Assembly (NCBI GenBank): GCA_021030905.1
Contig: JAGFMI010000002.1
Span: forward strand, 620,001-684,000
Source of the DNA: Pyrenula massariospora
Taxonomy: Eukaryota; Ascomycota; Eurotiomycetes; Pyrenulales; Pyrenulaceae
Direction of reading: 5' to 3'
DNA: 64,000 nt
A model generated the notes under the pieces. It saw only the letters and a program-made list of their open reading frames with translations. It had not been told where the DNA came from and did no database searches. Below, piece by piece: positions 35,040-47,266 of the stretch (positions are counted from its first letter, which is position 1; each line of letters starts with the position of its first letter). The position numbers were made by a program, and so were the translations under genes.

Positions 35040-36948
35040 ATGAATCACAACCCACCGCCCCCGCAGAACACCATGTCCGGCGACTTCAGAAATCAACCTG
35101 CTGTGCCAACGAATGGGAACAGCGCGGTCCCGCCACTGCCGTATAGAAATGGTCATGGGCGCAATGCTCCAGCAGCAGGAGGACCAAAGCCTCACGATAT
35201 GGCCCGCAGTCCTCCGAATCCAAGTTCAAAAAGTTTGTGCTGCTAGAACGACAGTCGGAGACTGAACTCACTGACGTCTGATTTCTCCCAGATACAAAAC
35301 ATGTGCCATGCAAGTTCTTTAAGCAGGGTGCTTGTCAGGCCGGTCAAGCCTGTCCGTTTTCACACTCACTCGATCCCGCGGTGGAAAAGGCACCATGCAA
35401 GTACTTTACAAAGGTAGGCATACTTTTCGCACCAGGGTTCCTGCAATAGACATGGACTGACGATGAGCTTCTCAGGGAAACTGCAAATTTGGTGCAAAGT
35501 GCAGTCTAGAGCATGTCCTTCCAGATGGCCGAAGAGTTGATAAATCTGGACGGAATGGTCACCTCTCCATTGGCGGCCGTGTCAATCCTCCAATGTATCC
35601 TCAGCAAGACTCCAACATTACGAACTCTTTATTACTCCGTCAACAATATGAGGCTGCATATGGTCCTATGTACTCTTATGGTCCGACGGAGGAGATGGGA
35701 TCGATGCACATTCGAAGACCAACATACGACAATATACCGTCGATCGATACTGGCATGGCTTCAAACCCAGGATCAAACTATGGATCGCCAACAGATGAGA
35801 ATCGCTTTGCTTCCATGTCGCCGAACAGTCGTCACCTTACAGCTCTTGATGTTCAACTTCCCGGTTCGTTTGACAGTAATGGAGTCTCCAGTTACGCGAG
35901 ACATGGGCCTTTTGCTGCTTCAGTCCCTTCTAAATTTGGTGTTGAATCTCCTCCCCAATCAATTATGGGCAGAACCAATGCACCTTCAGAGGCTATCAGG
36001 ACCCTGCACGACACCGCGTTTGGCTCCACGTCAAGCAAACCTCAAGGTATAGCATCGTCTCCACCGTCAGGAATTGGCAATGGCTCCGAAGCAACAATTG
36101 GCGCTAGAATTATGCACTCTCAAAAGAGCGCTCGGCCCAAACTTGTCTCTCATAGCGTTCCACGGACTTCAATTGCAGAAGACTGGGATGATGGGTTTGC
36201 GGTCGAAGAAGAAGATCTTCTCCCAACAAATCTGCATGACGATGTCCTTACGCCGCAGGAAAAGATGCGACGTCTCTCTAAGCCGGAGCATGATATAGGA
36301 TTGAAGGATTTCGGAGGTGGGCTTGGGATTCCAAGTGCCGGATCTAGCAAGGTCGGATCACCCTTAGCTTCTAGTCCATCTCGTTTCAGCGAGCTGTTTG
36401 CACGCCAGAGAAAGAAGCGAGATGAAGACGGCGGCGGCCTTTCAAGTTCCCCATTCGGTCCAGTTGGGTCACCCCTCCGAGAATCCTCTCTTTCACACTA
36501 CGCTGCTGGCTCGATCCAAACTCCTGCAACGCGAATAGCAATGGCGGATGCGAGCAACTCTGCGTCTAATGCTGGGAGATCATCTTCTGTCAGCTTACTA
36601 GCTTCTCAATTAGGTCGGCAAAATTTGAATCGAAATGACTCCGGTGATGCAGGTACCGCATTGCACTCAAGCTCAGCTAGGCATGTGTCTGCGCCAATCC
36701 CCATCAAAGGCCGTTTTGATCGAACGATTTCTTCTCCCGGTCTCAACACTACACGGATCGAGGAAGAGTGTGACAACCCTATTTTCTCAATGGATCCAGA
36801 TGACAGCAGCAGACAAACTAACCCGAACTTTTCTGGATCTAACTCGCAAGCATTGAACGATGCGTCCGAGAGTAGAGTTTCTGAAGAGGCTAAAGATCGA
36901 CGCGAATTCTTTACAAATATCAAGAACATACGCTTCGGTGATACATGA
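35040..36948 (+). CDS. CCCH zinc finger protein (Lee1/Cps3-like)
   Basis: Putative nucleic-acid-binding protein. Three exons: 35040-35232, 35292-35413, 35476-36948, giving 595 aa. The two CCCH fingers are assembled across the second splice: VPCKFFKQGACQAGQACPFS-H, then APCKYFTK|GNCKFGAKCSLEH. The second finger is cut by the intron and only exists after splicing. The rest is Ser/Pro/Asn-rich and likely disordered, with short charged motifs such as SIAEDWDDGFAVEEEDLLP and a C-terminal KDRREFFTNIKNIRFGD. The layout matches the fungal Lee1 (yeast) / Cps3 (fission yeast) group; function there is poorly known. Intron 1 uses donor GTTTGT. Confidence 0.87.
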
Positions 36949-37537
36949 GCTACAAAAAGTCACAGAAGCAAGTTTGCATAGCGAAGGAAAATGTGTGCAA
37001 TAATTTCTCTATTAACAGTTGAACAACAATGCAGTGAACTTTAGTCGCAAGCGAACCTGAAAATATTTACGAGCACGGCGTTAAGGGCAAGACATGCACG
37101 CATTTTCATTGATGGTTGAATTCAATACCCGGTAAGCCAGCAAGCTTGTCGCAAATGCAACGGTCTAGATGGGCGTCGTTTTTTTTTCAGCGACTCCAGT
37201 ACATACATACCTATTCAAATGGAAGTGAGCAAGTTAGCGTAGAACAGGTAATAGACAATCCTATCGTATGTTTCACTCTCCTAGCCTTAGTCAAACGAGA
37301 CTATAACAAGGAGATTTGGTGATCTGCAATGCATGCTTTGAACAGAAATCGTGTAATACTCAGACCAACGACTTGGCGTCGAAAAGTTATGTTGATGGTA
37401 CTTGCTTGTGGGGATGACTCTCATAGTTAGAAGAATAGGGGTGTAAAAGGAGGTTGCCAGTGCAAGGTGGTGAGGGGGAAATTGCTGGGAAATCAAAACA
37501 CCCAGCTCAACTTCCCAAGCTCTAGAGATATTAGGGA
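36949..37537. other. Intergenic region upstream of MRF1
   Basis: Between two plus-strand genes; AT-richer than its surroundings, with a run of nine T near 37170. No gene seen. Confidence 0.5.
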
Positions 37538-38935
37538 ATGTTCAGCCTCCCATGCAGATGCTCAGCACGGTCCAGGCATATAACACGCAGGACAATCAGA
37601 CAATGCTGGCGGTCTCAAAGTACCTGTGAGTCGCTGAAATTATTGTTGCATGAGTGGATTGCCTTCCTGTTAACACAAATACCTGTGAACGACAGCGACG
37701 GCGGAATTAAATCTCTCACCGGTCCTACTTCTTCGAGCGCGCTCGATAGCATCTGAGCATGCCAGACTCTCTGCTGAAAATGCAAAATCCTATGACGTGA
37801 AGACTGCGAGGCGCATTGGGGAGCTGACAGCGGCGACCAAGGCGCTGCAAGATTGGGACGGCGCCCACAATGTACGAAGTTCATTCCATTTAGCATTCAC
37901 TCTCTGCCATTAGTAACTCATACCTCACAGTCGATCGAGGAGCTGAGATCTCTGCTGCAAGATCCCACCACCGACTCTGAGCTCCAGTCCCTCGCAAGCG
38001 CAGACCTCACCTCCGCAATAACCTCTCTCGAGGTTCTTTCAACCGCCCTCAAAACATCCCTCGTCCCTCCCCATCCGTTCGCAACCCTCTCCTGTCTCTT
38101 GGAAATACATCCCGGCGCCGGTGGCTCCGAAGCCGCCCTCTTCGCCTCCGAGCTCCTCAAAATGTACCAATCCTTTTTCTCCCGCCGCGGCTGGCGCATG
38201 ACTATGATCAAAGACGACGGCGAAGACGCCGAGGGTGGTCGCGCCCTCACTGATGCAGTCCTCGAGGTCCATCAGCCAGGCTCCTACGATATCCTCATGG
38301 CCGAGGCCGGCGTCCACCGGGTACAGCGCGTCCCCGCGACGGAAAAGAAAGGCCGCACGCACACCAGCGCCGTCAGCGTCTTGGTCCTCCCCCGCATCCC
38401 TTCTCCGGAAGAGAACTCTACGCTGGACTTCAACGACCCGACCTCAGACTACTACGTTAGCAGTGCGGATGTTCGTTCCGAGACGATGCGCGCGCGTGGC
38501 GCCGGCGGTCAGCACGTCAACACGACCGACAGCGCGGTGCGGCTCACGCACATCCCGACGGGGACGGTGGTGGCGATGCAGGATTCGCGGTCGCAGCACA
38601 AGAACAGGGAAAATGCGTGGCAGGTGCTGCGGGCGCGGCTGGCGCAGAGGAAGAGGGAGGAGAGGGAGGAGGAGGTGAGGAAGGTGAGGAGGAAGGCGAT
38701 GGGCGGGGTTGGGAAGACGGATCGCGGGGACAAGGTCAGGACGTACAACTTTGAGCAGAATCGGGTGAGCGATCATCGCAGTGGGACTGAGATACGGAAT
38801 CTGGATGGGGTATTGCAAGGTGGTGAGGGATTGGAGAAGTTGTTGGCGCAGGTGAAAGCTTGGATGGTAGAGCAGGAAGTACTCGCCCTGGTGGCAGAAG
38901 AGGAATTCAAAAGAAGCGAGAAGGACGTTGGATGA
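37538..38935 (+). CDS. MRF1: Mitochondrial peptide chain release factor 1
   Basis: Class I release factor that ends translation at UAA/UAG in mitochondria. Three exons: 37538-37619, 37696-37871, 37931-38935, giving 420 aa (yeast Mrf1 is 413). The first exon encodes a strongly basic, acid-free start, MFSLPCRCSARSRHITRRT, a good mitochondrial presequence. Exon 2 supplies ASEHARLSAENAKSYD and RRIGELTAATKALQDW. Exon 3 has HPGAGGSEAALF, the GGQ peptidyl-hydrolysis motif in RGAGGQHVNTTDSAVRLTH, and NFEQNRVSDHRSG. Exon 3 is markedly GC-rich after about 38400, which opens long antisense frames. The exon 1 border is inferred from phase and splice signals only; the other border is well supported. Confidence 0.92.
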
Positions 38936-39098
38936 TATTTCGAGATGGAAAGGCTGGGCAGTACTGCCGGGTTTGTTTGTAGAAAACTCGGTTGCCCGCT
39001 CTCAAGACTTTCTAGCTTCGAGAGGTCAAGGGAGATACCGGAATTCTAGCGAAACACTTTAAAGTTGAAGAACACATGCTAAACTTCTCTATTAATAA

Positions 39099-39987
39099 TC
39101 ATACGATAGTCTCTAGCTCGCGCGCATAGCCCAACGTATTTTCGATCACCTCTCCTCCCTTTAGAAGGATTTCCTTCTCTCCCAATTTCTGAGCACCTTG
39201 GTCTGGGAAGTATATCCTTCCATCTTTCAGCATCCACCCACGCTGTTCGGCGAAATCAACCACCGCGCCTTCACTGTCGAGGAAGAGAAGATTCTTGGCG
39301 TTCGATATCGGTAGAGAGGTATATGAAGTCTGCGCACATGAGGCGATCTCTGCCCGGATTGTGTGGACGAGAACCTGTAGAAAGAGCATGTCAGTACTCG
39401 CATTGTGTCTGAAGGCCATGGTCAATTGCTAGTGGACGAACCTCTGTGAACAAGCCAAACTCTTCACAGGGCACCACCTCCGCTTTCGTACTCCGCCACA
39501 CTTTATCGTAGCTCCCTTCCATCAGGCTCCTCTCTAACTCGACCGGATAGTTGATGAAGGCATCTTCTTCTAGCCGCTTCCCTTGGCTCTGCTGAACTAG
39601 GCCCTCCAAGACCGTGTGAAAGCCGGCGTAATCGCCTTGACTCAACAGGAGCATAAGGTACAGGCCAGTAACCTTTGATCTCTGGCTTGAAGAAGAGGCC
39701 GATGGAAAATCGTAGAAAGGTTGTAGCTGGGAATAGTATCGGACAAAGCTGTCTGAATCTTGGGTGCGGATGGACACTAAGGCGCCGATTTCTAATATCG
39801 AGCGGGCGGTTTCCAGGGTAGAGGGAGAGATAGAGGCGGAGGGGATGAGAGCATTGTTCATCAGGAGGGCACGCTTGGCTTGGGAGAGAAGGTGTAACGA
39901 TCTGCTATTGTCCTGGTGGGAGAGGCTCTGCTGGAGGGAGGAGAGGAGGTCTGGGAGGGAAGACGAGGTGCTTGTAGCTGATGGCAT
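39099..39987 (-). CDS. RPN12: 26S proteasome lid subunit RPN12 (PSMD8)
   Basis: Non-ATPase subunit of the 19S lid, with a CSN8/PSMD8-type fold. Two exons, 39987-39442 and 39374-39099, give 273 aa, matching yeast Rpn12 (274). The join, donor GTTCGT and acceptor TTTCTACAG, restores EEFGLFTEVLVHTIRAEIAS. Helical N-terminal half (ETARSILEIGALVSIRTQD, GLYLMLLLSQGDYAGFHTVLE); C-terminal winged-helix part has SYTSLPISNAKNLLFLDSE and FAEQRGWMLKDGRIYFP, characteristic of this subunit. It converges on MRF1 with only 163 bp between stops. Confidence 0.94.
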
Positions 39988-41799
39988 GATGGATCCCTGA
40001 CGGTTGGGAGGTGGTGAGGGACTGTTGGTAGTTTTTCACAGATCTCAGTTGAAGCTATACCCCAAAAAGAAAGTAGCGGAGATCTTTTCATGAACCTTTC
40101 GTGGGTATAGACTCGTCCTGCTGATTTGAAGTAGTCTGAGGTAGAGATCGAAATTACCCTCCGCATAGGAGCCGCAAAAGCTTATTCCGGGCTGGGCGCC
40201 CGGAGCACAGCGCGGCTTGGCGAGGCGGCGATATTCAAACTCCTTCGACTTCACCCATAGCAGTTATCAAGCTCTTCTCATGGCATGCTTCATCTCAGTC
40301 GATGCAACGTCTAACGCTATTGACCTCGCAGGTGCTCCACATATTTACCGGGTGCCGAACAGCATCGGGAAAATTGCGCGCCGTCGCTGTTAAAGACGAA
40401 CCTCAGCATGCTATTTTAAATGCCTCGTTCTCATGCGTCACCCTTCTTGTACTTCTCCCGGACTAGAGGTCCTCGACATACGTCGCTCCTGAATGTGTTC
40501 CCACAGACAGACATGATTACTTCTGGCAGTGAACACAATTTACCTTCAGCCTTACCGGATCGGGCCGTCTCGAGCTTCACATTTTGGTACCCTGTAGGTA
40601 CTTCGAAATGGGTCCTAACAGGCCCCTCTGCCAACACGACCTGCTTGTCGTTGAATCTGGGGAACACCGAGGCGTCGATGATATCTTATTCAGTCATTAT
40701 GAGCTGGGACGGTCTGGAGCCAACCAGAAGCCTCTGGACCTCTTAGCGAATTAGTCCGAGACCGTGAAGCCAGAACTAGGGAACGTTCTATTCGCCCATT
40801 TTGGCGTTCAAAGCTACCAGTAGCTGCATGCCAGACCTACCAACTCCTGACAATCTTCATGTGACTTGATCTCGACCTGCATTAGATGGCATACGGGATG
40901 GTCCCTGGAAGCCGTCGAATGGGGGCGAAATGACGCTTGACAAGCAGATAGGTGTGTATCAGTAAGCGCCGGGCAGAGGTGGTTTGGGCTCTTCGCCCAG
41001 TAGCAAGCTGCCAGCAGTCAGGAGGCTAGCAAAACGACGCTTGAACGTTCGGCACAGCTTGTTTCCCCAAAGACATTGCGAGAGCAATGGCTGGGTATCT
41101 GGCCGTGTCATCTCGATTCGGCACTGGCTCAGGGATGTCGGGAAGGTCTGTAGATTGTAAGCATCCATCGTCAACGGCATGGCCGATGTGGTTGGAGGCC
41201 TCACAACCAAGACAAATGTATGTACTGCGGGCAGCCCTACCACCTTATTGGGGCTTGACCATTCTCAGTGATGAAACCGTGTGTTTTAGCAGGACATCCT
41301 TCGGCCGCCGCGCAGCAGTAGTGGCCAGGCTGCATCAGCCCCTCCACCACACCCCGCCGTCCCATCGCTCAGCTTTTGTGCGCTTCACAATTGACGTACG
41401 CTCGTTAACTCCCGCATTGGAGCCACTAGATACAGCTGACAGATGCTACACAAGCTGAGTCGATTCCAACTTTCGGTTCGCTTCTTTGCACAGCTTTTTT
41501 GCTTTCTTTTCTTCGCTGACTCGTATATGCTTCAGATATCTTGTTCGCTCTGAGACTCTATTACCTTCGAGAAGTCGCTCGCTCGAGATTAAGACTGCGC
41601 TGCAATCTTGCTATGATCGATTGAATATTGGAGGACGGTCCTTGTTACCAGACCCATCCCCACAACATTCCTGGCTCTCGTACTCGAGCCAGCACAAGCA
41701 AGCGGCGCCATCACACTGAAAAAATTCTGCCTTATCGGAGAGCTTCGCTCCTCGCCGTCTACTCAGGCATCAACATAGACATCTCGAGTCTTATTCATC
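39988..41799. other. Long divergent intergenic region (RPN12 / MAP kinase)
   Basis: 1.8 kb holding both promoters. The final 320 bases before the kinase ATG are pyrimidine-rich (for example 41481-41550) and look like a long leader. ORFs at 40420-40746 and 41087-41458 show no recognisable domain. I see nothing else. Confidence 0.5.
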
Positions 41800-43290
<1,491 letters not shown>

Positions 43291-44318
43291 CTGTGAGGCA
43301 CTGCATCACGGCCCACGATTGGGCAACGGCGCGGCTTGCGTGGAAATCTAGACGGATATTGGCAGAATAACATATTCCAAAATCGAGGGTGGAGTACGAA
43401 AGTCACTTGCCTGTTTGGAAAGGGCAGCATTAATCAGTACTTGTTACGGCACGTCTTGGGTAATTGAGGTGCAGGATTGTGATTGGCTACATTAGCAGAA
43501 AGGATAACAGCAATACAAGTCCCCAAGAACTACTCTAGCCTCCCTGTGATCCTGAATCCTCACGGCGCCAGGTGCCGTCAGCCTTCGCTTCGCCAAATGA
43601 TGATGTTTCGAAACCCCTGGCCTGGTAGGAAGAAGTTAAGACGCGCATATTATGCCTGCCTTTAACGGGCAGCTCCGAGGCGGATGAAAGTGGTCAAGAC
43701 CTTGGCCGACCCGCCTCGGGCCACTAATTGGCGCTTGGCCCTGCGCGACCATGATAAACTTCTTGGTGTCCACTGTTGATCTCCCTCCTGCCTATCTCTG
43801 CCCGTTCATCCAACGGACGACAAGGGCCAGCATGGACAAGCATATGCGACATGGGTAGAGATGACCCGGAGATGGCTCGACTCCGCTAGCCCTGAACGGC
43901 GGCTTCTTGGATGATGAAAACGTCCCAGCAACCACTTGCCCTCGGCGGGGAAAGTTTAGGAAACCCCTTAGCGGAGGTGATATATAATGGCAGACGGTGT
44001 TCGAGCCTCCGGGCTTCGTCTGAAGAGGTGGGCGACACGCCGCGCCTACCCGTTCTTTCACCTTGAGCTCAAGTGTGTTACCTGGAGAGGTCGCACGCTC
44101 TTGCCAAAAGAGTGGCCAGCTTACTATCACCAGGACTTGACGAAATAGTGAAGGCTCTCGATCATCGCGAGACAGCCATTCATTTGCTCTGCCTCTGGGG
44201 CTATATTTTTAAAGGTCAACACAGGGTGATAGTGGCGTAGGTTTTGCGTTTGTTTCTGGGTGATCAATTGTCTCGCCGAACCTCACGGCCGCCATTATTA
44301 TAGACTGCATTGATAAAG
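43291..44318. other. Upstream region of the sedolisin gene
   Basis: 1 kb between the MAP kinase stop and the sedolisin start. Contains a TATA-like element at 44202-44213 and GATA cores (TGATAG/TGATAA) near 44133 (minus strand), 44226 and 44311. No gene supported. Confidence 0.45.
44202..44213 (+). promoter_or_regulatory. TATA-like element of the sedolisin gene
   Basis: TATATTTTTAAA lies about 105 bp upstream of the sedolisin ATG, a reasonable distance for a fungal TATA box with a short leader. Called by sequence and position only. Confidence 0.35.
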
Positions 44319-46390
44319 ATGCGTGTCATAGGAGCGATCGTTGGAATTCTCTCCCTTCTTCAGGTCTGTGCAAGGCCGACGCAGAGCGAGAATGGCCTTG
44401 AGCTTTTCGAGAAGTTGAGGGCTGTACCTCCAGGATGGAGGAAGGTAATTGCTGGTTTCGACCTTTCCTAAAAGCACTTGACTGACCGCCTCTCCAGGGC
44501 ACGGCACCGGCACCCACGAAGCTTCTAAAATTCCGCTTGGCCGTCCGTCAAGAGCGAGCTGCCGAGTTTGAGCAAATGGTCATTGATATGTCGACACCGG
44601 GTCATCCAACCTATGGCAACCACATGAAGAAGCACGAACTTAAATCGTTCCTCCGACCCTCAGCCGAAGTGTCACACGCGATTCTCTCGTGGCTTGAGAG
44701 CGAAAAAGTCCCGCTAGATAATATAGAAGACGATGGCGATTGGATATCCTTCATCGTCTCTGTCAGCCAGGCGGAGAAGATGCTGGACACGAAATTTCAC
44801 AACTACCACCACATGTCTGGCGTCTCCCGCATCCGCACCCTTGAATATTCGATTCCGAAAGCATTGCACAGCTACGTCCAGATGATCCAGCCCACCACTC
44901 GTTTTGGCCAATTCCGGCCCCAACATCGGACCATCGTGGATGTTTCTAATATCCCAGTTGCTAATGGAACTGGGTACGACCCAGTGGCCTGTAACACCAC
45001 GATCACTCCCGACTGCCTTCGAGGATTATACCAGATTGGCGATTTTCGAGCAGATCCCAACGTTGGGAATCACCTCGGTATATCTGGATACCTTAATCAA
45101 TTCGCCCAGTACGCCGAGTTTAGCCAATTTGTATCAACATACGCCCCTTACGTTGCGGGATTCAATTTTTCGGTCGTTTCTATCGATGGTGGACTGAACA
45201 CTCAGCTACCCCCAACCAATCGCACGAGTACTGCTGAGGCGAATCTGGACGTTCAGTACGCCATTTCGTTAGGCTATAACACGCCTGCAACGTATTATAC
45301 GACTGGTGGTCTCGGAGAGCTTGTCCCGGATCTCGACCAACCGACACCAGCTGATAATGCCAACGAACCTTATCTGGAACAACTTGATTATTTCATGTCT
45401 CTCTCGGACGACGAATTACCTAGCGTCTTGACGACCAGTTACGGTGAGGACGAGCAATCCGTTCCGGAATCGTACACAAACGCGACGTGCAGCATGTTCG
45501 CTCAACTGGGGGCCCGTGGCGTGTCTGTGGTTTTCTCAAGTGGTGACACTGGTAAGTTGTCCGTTGCTGTTGGGATCTTGAAAATGATTGCGCCCTGCGC
45601 ATGGACATCGTTCTCACCGTGAACAAAACTCCCAACAATGACCCGATGCCTTCCAACACCTCCAATCTACTCCTAGAATTCTGTCTTTAGAAATGCTAAC
45701 GATTCATAGGGGTCGGCAGCGCGTGCCAAACCAACGATGGACTCAATACCACGCGGTTCCTGCCAATCTTCCCCGCCGCCTGCCCGTTTGTGACCTCTGT
45801 TGGAGCGACTCGTTACGTTCAGCCGGAAGTTGCAGTCTCCTTTTCGTCTGGCGGCTTCTCTGACCGCTTTCCCCGACCGTCATATCAAGACGCAGCGGTA
45901 ACTGCTTACCTAGAAGGGTTGGGAGACACGTTCTCTGGGCTGTACAATCCAGAAGGGCGTGGATTCCCTGATGTCGCAGCTCAAGGTGTGAATTTTGCCG
46001 TCTTTGATAAAGGCGTCTCTCGAGGGGTCAGCGGCACATCGTAAGTGCAGACACGCATCGTCACCAGGGTTTGCTGACATGTCTCGCAGTGCTTCGGCGC
46101 CGGCCTTTGCAGGAATAGTGGCAGATCTCAACAGCGTCCGATTGTCGGCAGGTCTACCGAAGCTGGGATTCTTGAATCCCTGGATTTACAGTACAGCGGG
46201 GCCGGGCCAAGGGTTTACTGACATTGTCAATGGAGGATCTCGAGGTTGCACCGGAGTGGACCAGTACAGTGGACTTCCCACTCCTGTTGTACCAGGTGCC
46301 TCGTGGAATGCCACAACCGGCTGGGATCCAGTAACTGGCTTTGGGACACCCCTGTTTCCCCAGCTGTCTGCATTTGCTGCGACGGCATAA
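44319..46390 (+). CDS. Secreted sedolisin (S53 tripeptidyl-peptidase type)
   Basis: Acid serine-carboxyl peptidase; fungal members release tripeptides from proteins outside the cell at low pH. Four exons: 44319-44444, 44498-45551, 45710-46040, 46090-46390, giving 603 aa. Signal peptide [18 protein letters not shown], then an activation propeptide ([13 protein letters not shown], the pro-kumamolisin-type region). Mature enzyme has the catalytic Glu/Asp in [10 protein letters not shown], the oxyanion Asp in VVFSSGDTG, and the Ser in [15 protein letters not shown]; the last motif is built across the third splice. Calcium-site Asp in [10 protein letters not shown]. Several N-glycosylation sequons (NTT, NRT, NAT). 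A complete, apparently active enzyme; first gene of a protease pair with the carboxypeptidase. Confidence 0.94.
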
Positions 46391-47266
46391 GAGCGCTTGT
46401 CGTTGTACCGTGCTTGGATCAAGTATTCACTTCGCCTTCGAGCCTGTCTTGTTCCCTTGTGGAGAATTTGGACTTGGCAAGGCCTCCACGTTAGCAATAC
46501 ATGACGATGTTATACGGCGCCTCTACTAAGGCGTCAAATTACGGTGACACTTGTGATAAGCTTATCAGACAAGGCGGTTGCACTTTCCCCCAGAGAGGCA
46601 AGCTTGGCCGACCCACCTGCCGCAGCTGTTCAAGCCGCCGTGGAGCGCCTGCCTCCGCTTGCAAATTGCTAATTGCATGTTTCTCGCTTCCCTTCTTCCA
46701 CGCCTTACATCCCTGCTCGGATCATCTCTCTTCACGACCGTGTATACCGGTCTGCACCATGGTGCCTCTGGCCACCCATCCCGTGAAGCTTACCACGTCT
46801 GTCTGCCCATATGTTTGCCGTGCTAAACATCAACGCCTCGAAGAAGACGAGACGCGACCCGAAGACAGTCCAGTCTTCACAATGCTTTTTTAGCGAACTC
46901 CCGCTTGACACTTCGGGGCTCCCACTGTGCATCCCCACCCTTGCGTCTACCCGTGTGCCGAACCCGGCCATTGACTTGACGTCGTTGTCGGAGCCTATCT
47001 TAGCTTCTCCACATCGAAGTCGTCCAAAAGATTAGCGGCGAATAGGGATCTTAGGTTTTTTCGGACACTTCGATACTGCATATCAAGCTTCCGCAAATTG
47101 TCTAGAGCTAAAAATCAGGTACCTCGCTGGAAAATATTGTCAAGGAAGGTATGCTGCGCTTTCACATTTCCCAGATTTGGTTGCTTCCTCTCCCCATTGT
47201 ACGAGGACTGCGATTTGGCGAACAGGTATCTGGCTTGTTCTTGGTGTTCCCTTCTGTTCGTCAGTC
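46391..47266. other. Intergenic region between the two protease genes
   Basis: Holds the sedolisin 3' UTR and the carboxypeptidase promoter. Contains a palindromic double GATA site at 46554-46567 and a CTTGGC (reverse GCCAAG, PacC-like) about 40 bp further on. Short ORFs do not resemble known proteins. Confidence 0.5.
46554..46567. promoter_or_regulatory. Palindromic GATA-factor site upstream of carboxypeptidase
   Basis: The 14-bp perfect palindrome TGATAAGCTTATCA carries two head-to-head HGATAR sites, the recognition sequence of fungal GATA regulators such as AreA. It lies about 700 bp upstream of the carboxypeptidase ATG and 160 bp downstream of the sedolisin stop. The pattern is seen directly; a role in nitrogen control is inference. 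Confidence 0.35.

Noticed and set aside
38235-38818. Long frames antisense to and overlapping MRF1
   Set aside because: The Arg/Pro-rich translations come from the GC-rich third exon of MRF1, which carries the GGQ motif on the plus strand.
40420-41458. Plus-strand frames between RPN12 and the MAP kinase
   Set aside because: No domain, no supporting splice structure, and composition like the surrounding intergenic DNA.
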